This document shows, piece by piece, positions 34,907-43,498 of a stretch of DNA of 64,000 nt (position 1 is the first letter of the stretch; each line of letters starts with the position of its first letter). The notes under the pieces are model-generated. The model was not told the origin of the DNA. It saw only the letters and a program-made list of their open reading frames with translations, and searched no databases. Where the stretch lies: positions 12,688,501 through 12,752,500 of the forward strand of contig JAILWY010000002.1 in NCBI GenBank assembly GCA_022113835.1, in the 5' to 3' direction. The position numbers were made by a program, and so were the translations under genes. This DNA is from Atopsyche davidsoni. Lineage: Eukaryota; Arthropoda; Insecta; Trichoptera; Hydrobiosidae.

Positions 34907-37900
34907 ATGGCTATGGCTGCCGTGCGCGTCCTGCCGTACCTCTGCGCGATCCTCGCTGCGACGTCTGCCCGTAAGTCCCTCTTCAGCGCGCTCATCGTCG
35001 ATCCTCCGAAAGTCCGACTCGCGCGAAAACAAATGCGGACTGGAAATTATAATCGCGACGATCGGTCCGCCCCGAGAGCTCTCCCGGCCGCGACCGGAGT
35101 CCGTTCGGAAATCTTAAATCGTGACACCGCAGCACCCGCGATATGCAAATTGTTGAATTAGTTTTTCGTAAAAATAATAGATATGCAGTAAAACAAAATA
35201 TTGTCGGGCATGTTCGGAGCCTCCGGGCCGGCGCAGTCGTGCAGGAACGTGCGGTATTAATTAATTCATCTATTTTCCTTGTATTTCTGGTTCTTCAATG
35301 TCAAGAGGATTAATCAGCTTTGAAAATGAACAATGTTTGCAGTAAACATTTATAAACTGATTCTCCAAATCGTTTAAAATGATAATGACTTCTGTGCTGC
35401 GCGGATATGCCTTGTGAGGTTATGATTTTCAATCTTCCATTGAAACGCTTTCGTGTTGCAAATGTTTTATTTAAAAAAATAATATAATTTGTACTCGGAT
35501 GATTTTGTGAGCACGGCTGCTCGATGTTTTGTCTCGGCGCCGGCCGCGGCCCCGCGATCCCGCAGCCCCGCAGCCCCGCAGCCCCGCAGCCCCGTAGCCC
35601 CGCAGCCCCGCAGCCCCGCAGACGCCCCGGCGCCGCAAGTCGGGTAACACCGAGACGATTGCAACCTGTGAAACAGCAAAACGGTTGCCAAAACCTTCGA
35701 TCGTAAATAATTTACTTCTACATATTCTTCACGTATATCGTGTCGCAGACCTTTCGACTCGGTATTGTCATAACTATATCCGAAATTAATTATTTAAAAA
35801 CATATAAATTATGTAAATATATGTGCATATGAAACTGTTCACATTTACATATGTGAAACTTTTAAAAGAGGTCATTTATTTGGCAAGCCTGTGTGAGAAA
35901 TAAAATAAAATTTATAGTAGACTTTTGATGACGAATAAACCGGTTCTCGGGTAAAGTTGTTCTGATTGTGCAGTACTTCTGTACTATCTTCATACGCGAA
36001 TAACTATGACAAGTAAACACATCTGAGCGGAGGAACCCTATCAACAAAACCCAAAACGTGCACATTTAACCGCGAAGGGAAGAGACGAAACTCGGCGCGC
36101 GGCCCGCCCTCCCGGGGACCTGTTTAAATTAGCAATCTCGTCCTCGACCTTTTCGAAATCATTTCCACGGAACGATTGAAAACTGGTTTAGCAGCGAAGC
36201 TCGAGAGGATGTGGATCGGCTCCCGCGCCGCGCCGAGCGACCGTCGCATCCGGGGGAACGATGAGTCAGTTGAATTGTTTTCAGTTCCAGAGGAGAGGAA
36301 AACCCTTCCTGATGCAGGTTTGCTGTTATTTCCACATACATAAACTCAAAATGTTTCCCGCATGCTCGTTTACCCGCTCGCGCCCAGGGAGGCGCGCCCC
36401 ACCACCGGGAATCCCCGCTCACAGCTTCCCCGACGACATCGGTATTGTTTTGCTGCTTCAATAGCTCCCTGTTCGCCGCCACAAACTCGCACGGATCCGA
36501 GCCGAGCATTTCTTAATTAAAAATATCACTGCTATCTGCAATTGGTTAAAAAAAGATCAGGAGCGACAGGTCATTAGAAGGGAAATCGATGATGGAGTTC
36601 CACATTCCCTATTGTTACAGAGGAGGACGGCTGCCTGACGCCGGACGGGCGCGCGGGGCTGTGCGTGTCGCTCCGGGCCTGCGCTCCCCTCTTCAGCCAG
36701 CTGGTCGGCTCTCCGCGCCCCGTTCCCGCGCCTCTCACCGCCCTGCTGCAGCGCTCCCACTGCGGCTTCGAGGGCCGAAACCCCAAGGTCTGCTGTCCGC
36801 CCGAGGTCGCGCCCCTGCCCCCGCCCTTGCCTACCGCCGCCTACTCCGAGCCTCCGCCCGATGTCACCGGCCACCCCAATCTCGCCCTGCTGCCGTCGAA
36901 CTGTGGCACGCTGGAGGACGACAAGCTGCTGGGCGGCAACAAGACGAGCATCTTCGAGTTCCCCTGGATGACTCTGCTAGCGTACAACGGGCGTGAGTAC
37001 TCCTTCTCTCCGCGATGAACGTCGGCTGATATCCTTTTATTTGCCAGTCATGTCGGGCGTTACATCGTCCCGCCGCTTCGCCTGACGCTTCCTCAAGCGG
37101 GCTCCGGGGCACCGGGGCTAAAAACCGAACCATTCGGCGCGTCGCGGAGCGCGGCTCCGGGACCGCCCTCGTCGTTTTTGGCCAACGTTCTGAAAATAAT
37201 CGCCTTGCTTCGCGTCGTAGGTCGCGGCATTTCCTTCAGGTGCGGCGGCACAGTCCTCAACGAACGCTACGTGCTCACGGCCGCGCACTGCATCACGTCG
37301 CTCGGCTCGGGACAGACGCTGGTGGGAGTGCGCGTGGGCGAGCACAACACGGCCACGGACGAGGACTGCGAGGGCCAGCCCGGGGACCGCGTGTGCGCGC
37401 CCCCCGTGCAGGATTTCACCGTGGAGGAGGTGGTCCCGCATCCATACTACTCTCCCGAGCGCCTGCAGGACGACATCGGCCTCATCCGGCTCAGCGCGCC
37501 CATCAACTTCACATACGGTAGGCCCCCGCTCCGGCAACTACGCCGGAACGTCCAGTCCGGACGAGCTCGATTCAACCGAATTGTGTTTGTCGCTTGCAGA
37601 TAATGTACAAGCTATATGCCTGCCGACATCTCCGGAACTGGCATCCATGGAGCTCAAGGGACAGATGGTGGTAGCCGGCTGGGGTGCCACGGAGAACGGC
37701 CTCTCCTCGCCTGACCTGCTAAAAGTCAACCTCCCCATCGTCGACAACTTGCGCTGCGGCCAGGAGCACAACAAGTCAGTACTTCTTGCAGGAATCCGTT
37801 AAAATTTGCAGCCGAGTACCGACCGAATCGCGTCGATTAGTCATTTTATTTTGGTGTGAAGACGCGAAAAATAAATCTATCGGAATTTAATCGAGTATTG

Positions 37901-38170
37901 AGGAAAGTGTGCTGCGATCGTTTCAGGTCGGTGGCGGCTGGAATCGGCTTCAAGCAGGTGTGCGCGGGCGGGCTGAACGGCATAGACTCTTGCGGGGGCG
38001 ACTCGGGGGGGCCCCTGAAGCTGCCGGGCCCCGTGGGGAGCACCCTCCGCTACGTGCAGCACGGCATCGTGAGTTTCGGGCCGCGCCGCTGCGGCACGGC
38101 CGGGCGCCCCGGCGTGTACACGCGCGTGGCCTACTACATGGACTGGCTGCTTAACAACCTCAAGCCGTGA
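34907..38170 (+). CDS. Clip-domain serine protease D (CLIPB-like), 5 exons
   Basis: Exons 34907-34970, 36621-36992, 37221-37517, 37600-37774 and 37927-38170 give 383 aa. The signal peptide is [21 protein letters not shown] clip domain (GCL..LCV..RAC..SHCGF..KVCC) lies at residues about 25-80, followed by a Pro-rich linker, light-chain Cys (SNCG) and activation site EDDK|LLGG. This is unusual: cleavage would follow Lys after two Asp, and the new N-terminus is Leu rather than Ile. Triad motifs are TAAHC, DDIGLI and [10 protein letters not shown]; Asp189 is present. [11 protein letters not shown] is the CLIPB-type pair. The His-Asp intron is absent, as in C. Exons are very GC-rich. The region encoding the last 22 residues is the source of the 101-bp tandem array that follows. 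ATTAAA at 38994 is a possible poly(A) signal. Inferred as a secreted trypsin-like immune or developmental cascade protease. Confidence 0.9.
35556..35625. repeat. (CCCCGCAG)n octamer repeat in protease D intron 1
   Basis: Eight octamers, one with a CCCCGTAG variant, ending in GCAGACG exactly like the upstream tract at 34786-34870. Each unit carries CCCGCAG, which resembles a splice acceptor. Confidence 0.93.
36407..36416. promoter_or_regulatory. kappaB-like site in protease D intron 1
   Basis: GGGAATCCCC matches the insect GGGRATYYYY-type kappaB motif, about 205 bp before exon 2. Its position parallels the GGGAAATTCCC in intron 1 of protease C. Candidate only. Confidence 0.28.
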
Positions 38171-38880
38171 CGGGACACCCCGCCCTCGCCCAGGCCGCAG
38201 TTGACCGCCCCGGCGTGTACACACACGTGGCCTACTACATGGACTGGCTGCTTAACAACCTCAAGCCGTGACGGGACACCCCGCCCTCGCCCAGGCCGCA
38301 GTTGACCGCCCCGGCGTGTACACACACGTGGCCTACTACATGGACTGGCTGCTTAACAACCTCAAGCCGTGACGGGACACCCCGCCCTCGCCCAGGCCGC
38401 AGTTGACCGCCCCGGCGTGTACACACACGTGGCCTACTACATGGACTGGCTGCTTAACAACCTCAAGCCGTGACGGGACACCCCGCCCTCGCCCAGGCCG
38501 CAGTTGACCGCCCCGGCGTGTACACACACGTGGCCTACTACATGGACTGGCTGCTTAACAACCTCAAGCCGTGACGGGACACCCCGCCCTCGCCCAGGCC
38601 GCAGTTGACCGCCCCGGCGTGTACACACACGTGGCCTACTACATGGACTGGCTGCTTAACAACCTCAAGCCGTGACGGGACACCCCGCCCTCGCCCAGGC
38701 CGCAGTTGACCGCCCCGGCGTGTACACACACGTGGCCTACTACATGGACTGGCTGCTTAACAACCTCAAGCCGTGACGGGACACCCCGCCCTCGCCCAGG
38801 CCGCAGTTGACCGCCCCGGCGTGTACACACACGTGGCCTACTACATGGACTGGCTGCTTAACAACCTCAAGCCGTGACGG
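38105..38880. repeat. 101-bp tandem array derived from the last exon of protease D
   Basis: Seven full units and a partial eighth with a 101-bp period. Each unit contains the last coding bases of protease D ([18 protein letters not shown]), its TGA, and about 40 bp of 3' flank (ACGGGACACCCCG...GCAGTTGAC). The seven downstream copies are virtually identical and differ from the gene copy at TACACGCGC versus TACACACAC (Arg to His). Because 101 is not a multiple of three and every copy carries its own TGA, the array cannot extend the protein. It lies in the 3' UTR or just downstream. Confidence 0.97.
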
Positions 38881-39314
38881 GCCTCGGCATTCGTTCTTCT
38901 GCTGACACAGGGCCGCCGCGTCTTCATTTAGGAGTATTGTATCTTGTACATATTTTTTAAACATATTTTATGTGTGCACTTGCATTTGTAAAAATTAAAG
39001 TCAAAATCTGCAGACAGCGAACTGTGTATTCGCATGTATTTTCACTAACTCAATTAACAGATTTTATTTATTTTTTTATTATTGCTATAATTTTATTTTG
39101 TATTTTCAAATAGTTTGAAGTCCAAGTTGAATGTGTGAGTACTGCTTTTTATCTGTAGGTTAAAATTATATTTTGAAATGAATACTCTCTTCAAATCAGT
39201 TTAATAAATAACCGCTGCTCTTGTGTGGGAACATGCACGGCGGAAGCAAGCACAAATCCACAACGCGGGAGCTTGGCAGCCCGGCCTGTGCCCCCGCGGG
39301 GTCTGGCAGCCTGG

Positions 39315-39537
39315 CATGCTCTCTTTAAAATATTATGCTATGCTGATATTTTTTCTCAGGATGTAATTATTTTATAAATTGAATATATTTTTGTAACGAA
39401 CATTATATATATATATATATATATTTAAAATATTATAACTTGGCACTCTTTAAAATATTATGCTACACTGACATTTTCTCTCAGGATGTAATTATTTTAT
39501 AAATTGAATATATTTTTGTAACAAGCATTATACATAT

Positions 39538-39620
<83 letters not shown>
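39315..39620. repeat. Duplicated ~125-bp unit ending in (TA)n
   Basis: Two direct copies (about 39318-39425 and 39442-39545) share CTTTAAAATATTATGCTA, CTCAGGATGTAATTATTTTA and AAATTGAATATATTTTTGTA. Each is followed by a TA microsatellite; the second run is about 75 bp (39539-39617). Confidence 0.9.
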
Positions 39621-39621
<1 letters not shown>

Positions 39622-40042
39622 ATAATTACTAATATGCCCGTAATATGAACGTGGTCTCATACATATATTTCTCATTTTGGGATATTTGATGTTTTACGTT
39701 TGAATAATATCAAAATGATTTCTCTGTTGTGTAACATTGTAATTTAGTATTTAATTAGTCTTAAATAGTGATAAATCATTATGATGAAATTTTAAGTGAA
39801 TCTCATATGCAAATTTTGTTTTTGAGGGTTGAATTGACTTAGACCATTTTCAAAATTATCGAAATGGCACATGAAACTTAGATCAATAAAAAAATATTAA
39901 ATAAAAATATTATTTTTATGAAACAATTAATTTTAGGCTTTAATAATTATGAGTTGGAACATTAGAAAACTGAACATATGTAGGGTCTTTATATTTTTCT
40001 CTGTTACATTACATTGTTGGTGTATAATGGATGTTAGTTAAT

Positions 40043-40085
40043 ATGTGGAAAATCACTCAAGTATTTTTATTCAAAATATTAGTTA
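40043..40085. repeat. Dispersed repeat family R1 fragment
   Basis: A short piece, ATGTGGAAAATCACTCAAGT followed by TTTTTATTCAAAATATTAG, matches the start of family R1. Confidence 0.55.
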
Positions 40086-40590
40086 ATATTTCCATATAAT
40101 ATTCATAAAGGTGAATGATTTACTTTTACTGATTCATCGATTTATACATAAGGGTTGTTTAAGTAATTTTCTTTTAGTTTTTATTTCTATCAACCTAAAT
40201 CATGTATAATCAGTAAAAAAGGAATGATCAAATACCAAAGAAATATGGTTTATATTTTTAAATACTGATAAATTTTCATCCACGTCAGTCATGTTAAAAT
40301 TTCCATATTATAAACATCCTCCATATGCATTAAAATGCTTGACGCTACTTCCTGTGCACCTATTGATGCCGTTGTTTCATCCAATACATACATATTTACA
40401 CTGACATAGAAATTGTGGAATCTCAAGTGGTATACAAACATGTTTCGCTTATAATAAGCCACTATAACATAGAAAGTTAAATAAGAACTCTGAATTATAT
40501 CATGGTATTTGCTATAATATTAATTATTTATATTACTAAGATATAGCACAGTAATATAAATTATTAGTAAGATGTTCTATAATAATAATA

Positions 40591-41861
40591 CGAGGGCGGT
40601 CCGATAAGTACATAGAAAAACGAAAATTTTGGAAAAGTGGTGGTTTGTTTCTCAAAATAGTCTACTTTTAGCTCGATACATTTGACCCAGATTCTTTAAC
40701 CCATCTGAAAAATACGTTTTCTCGAGGTCTGCAAAGTAGGCCTCCGTGGCGGCGATGACCTCCTCATTCGACTTAAATTTCTACCCGACGAGTGACTTTT
40801 TCAAGTTTGGAAACAAAAAAAAAATCGCACGGTGCCAAATCTGGAGAATACGGTGGATGGGGGAGCAGTTCGTAGTGCAACTCGACCAATTTGGCCGTGG
40901 TGACGGCGGAGGTGTGAGCCGGTGCGTTGTCATGGTGGAAGAGCACTTTTTTCTTCGCCAAATGGGGCCGTTTTTTCTGCAATTCGGCGTTGAATCGGCC
41001 CAATAATTCGGCATAGTAGAGCCCTGTGACCGTTTTGCCCTTCTCCAGGTAGTCAATGTAGATCACACCTTGTGAATCCCAGAAAACGGTGGCCATCACC
41101 TTTCCGGCCGATAGGACAGTCTTCGCCTTCTTCGGAGCACGTTCGCCGGATGAAGTCCACTGTTTCGATTGTTCCTTGGTCTCTGGTGTGTACCGGTGGA
41201 TCCATGTTTCGTCGACGGTCACGAAACGACGCAGATACTCCTTCGGATTGCGCTTAAACAGCGTCAAACACTGCTCCGAAGTGGTCTCACGGTTGCGCTT
41301 GTTGTCCGGAGTGAGCAAACGCGGCACCCATCGCGCCGACAGCTTTCTCATACCCAAAATTTCATGCAGGATATGACCCACGCGGTCTTTTGAGATGTCT
41401 ACTGTTTCAGCTATCTCGCGCACCTTCAATCGGCGGTCTGCCAATACGAGATCATGGATTTTTGTCAGGTTATCCTCCGTGGTAGCCATTTTCGGGGCAC
41501 CTGGGCGTGGCTCATCAAAAACCGACGTGCGACCACGTTGAAACTCGTTAAACCAATTTTTGACGGTCGCCATCGAAGGAGAAGAGTCACCGTACACAGC
41601 ATCCAAGCGCTCTTTGATTTCGCTGCGCGATTTTCCTTCCAAAAACAAGAATCGAATCACCGACCGATATTGCTCTTTTCCATTTTTCTAAAATACGCGT
41701 ACACGTCTGCTTCCACACGCGGTCAGAACAAAACTACGAGTCCGATTCGGCTGAAATTTTGACAGTAGCCGTCTACGAGAATGTACTACACGATAGTAAA
41801 TCTCTCTTGCGATACTAGCACCATCGGGCGGTGAGGCTAAGTACTTATTGGACCACCCTCG
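40591..41861 (-). mobile_element. mariner element, nearly intact, frameshifted transposase
   Basis: The 20-bp terminal inverted repeats, CGAGGGCGGTCCGATAAGTA and (reversed) CGAGGGTGGTCCAATAAGTA, differ at two positions and are flanked by TA on both sides; the element is 1,271 bp. The minus-strand transposase frame (41660-40773, about 295 codons) has a helix-turn-helix N-terminus (FNEFQRGRTSVFDEPRPG), WVPRLL, and the mariner DDD residues in VDETW, HHDNAPAH and SPDLAPCDFF. Two lesions are visible: the ATGGAAAAG start is one base out of frame with the body, and a run of ten A/T near 40811 shifts the frame after the last Asp. A further in-frame stop precedes the C-terminal KFKSNEEV segment. The copy is probably inactive but recent. 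Confidence 0.93.
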
Positions 41862-41910
41862 TACATCAGCGTTCGCGTGTGAATTTTAAATTCCTCATTT
41901 ATGTTCTCGA

Positions 41911-42075
41911 GGCTGAAGTCGGCGAGGGCGGCGGACTTCGGGGGGTGACGCCTTCGGGGCTCCCCTCGGGGTTGACGTCGGCGAGGGCGGTGGACCTCGG
42001 GGGGCGTCGCCTTCGAGGCTCCTCTCGGGGCTGACGTTGGAGAGGGCGGGTGTCGCCCCCGGGGCTACTCTCAGA
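41911..42075. repeat. ~58-bp GC-rich direct repeat, three diverged copies
   Basis: Three successive units begin near 41911, 41969 and 42028. They share GACGTCGGCGAGGGCGG, ACCTCGGGGGG and GGCTCCTCTCGGGG motifs with increasing divergence. Confidence 0.75.
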
Positions 42076-42451
42076 AGGCGGCGGACGAGTGCACTTCTCG
42101 CGCGCGGTGGTGACTTTTCGTCGAGTCAATTTTTCAGTCATTATTTATTCATGTTTTGAATCATGCATTTTAACAAAAAAAATCGAAACCGTGAAAAAAT
42201 CGCCCGTGCGGGCGAAAGGACGCAGACTGCGAAATTCTTCGACCGCGCAATCTGATATCAGCTACAAGTACACATTCACTCAAAACTCATCATACGGATT
42301 ACAAAAATTACCTAAAACCGTGTTTTTTCATCTAATTATTACCAACTCATCGGAATCAAAGTCAAAAGAGGCATTTGGTCTTGCGAATGTATGCGAATAT
42401 TATCATTCTGTCGGAATTTCAGCTTCCGCGAACGGCTACGAAATATCCAAC

Positions 42452-42520
42452 GGCGAGGGGGGGGGCACCTAACCTAACCTAACCCCCCCCTCGCCGCGAG
42501 GTGCCCCCCCCCCGCACACA
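42452..42520. repeat. CCTAA tract flanked by G and C homopolymers
   Basis: Three CCTAA units sit between a G-run (GGCGAGGGGGGGGGG) and a C-run (CCCCCCCCTCGCC) that are near reverse complements, with a further GCGAGGTGCCCCCCCCCC just to the right. The CCTAA unit is the insect telomere motif. The symmetry would allow a hairpin with the CCTAA units in the loop. Confidence 0.8.
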
Positions 42521-43498
42521 GCCGGGCGCCGGGAGGGCGAGTCGCTCGTTTCCAAAAACATCACCGCGATTGTCGGTTTCCAGCGCGTCGGACTGTTTCG
42601 TTTTTGGTATTTACTCTTCTGCTCTGCCCGTGACCCTCGTCAATTTTCAATTCTAAGTGACGCGCATCTCAGCAGACATCGCGCTCGAGTCGTCGATTCT
42701 GCGGCGCGGCGACGTCATCGCGTCCGACAACTCTCAAGGAAATGACCTTGATCATAATAATTGCATTTCTTAGAAATCGATCCGCTGCGGCGCGAGCGTC
42801 TCCGCCGGCATCGATAAGCAGTTGCATTTTATTATAAATTCGATAATTATTTCAAGCAAAACGCTCAAAGGCATATATATTTCCGATTCGCTTTGCGCGT
42901 TCGAAATTCACAGTAGCCCGGGAGAGGCCGGGGCGGGTCGCGGAGTCCGAGGCTTCGTCTCGGTTTCTTCGTTTATTTTTAACGTTTGCACGGTCACCAC
43001 TTCAGTTTTTTTTTGCTATAAATTTCCAAAAATAAATTTTTATTGAAAACGCATTTTTCGAGTGAACTTTTCAAAACACCGCTTGTCGTCGCCCGATCGC
43101 AGAGGTTCACGGTCGTCGCGGAGTGCCGGCTACGATTCGGCGTCGCCCGCGCGCCAGACTGAGAAATATCGAGATTGTCGGACGCGGAAGCATCGAGACC
43201 GAAAATGACTCTCACGCTGGAGACGTAGTTTGTATTTTGATAAGCGACAGTATGGGAGATGGCGCAATTATCAGCAGAAACCGGTCGGAGCCCTGCAGAG
43301 CCCGGCGCAGTCAGGTCACGGGTCGCGGTCGCGGTCGCGGGTGACGGGCGACGGGCGACGCGCTCCGGCTCGGCGCGGCGCAGTCAGCTCGCGGCGCAGT
43401 CAGGTCGCGGGCACACTCTAGGCACACTCTGGGCGGGCACACTCTAGGCGGGCACGCTCTGGGAGGGCACACTCTAGGCGGGCACGGTCGCGGCTTGC

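Larger units (their letters stand above)
38900..43498. other. Spacer between proteases D and E
   Basis: Apart from the TA-rich duplication, an R1 fragment, the mariner, a GC-rich direct repeat and a CCTAA tract (listed separately), I see no gene. AT-rich DNA fills 39620-40590. From 41880 the composition switches abruptly to GC-rich and remains mixed up to the start of protease E. 43300-43495 contains short CG-rich repeats (GGTCGC and a GGCACACTCTAGGCG-like unit of 14-20 bp) that probably overlap the promoter and 5' UTR of E. Confidence 0.55.

Noticed and set aside
38134..38964. Series of identical 63-codon minus-strand ORFs, and a CRISPR-like array
   Set aside because: They are antisense of the 101-bp tandem units. 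There are no unique spacers, so it is a satellite, not CRISPR, and it is not a gene family.
41089..41376. + strand ORFs over the mariner
   Set aside because: Antisense of the transposase, which shows all catalytic motifs on the minus strand.
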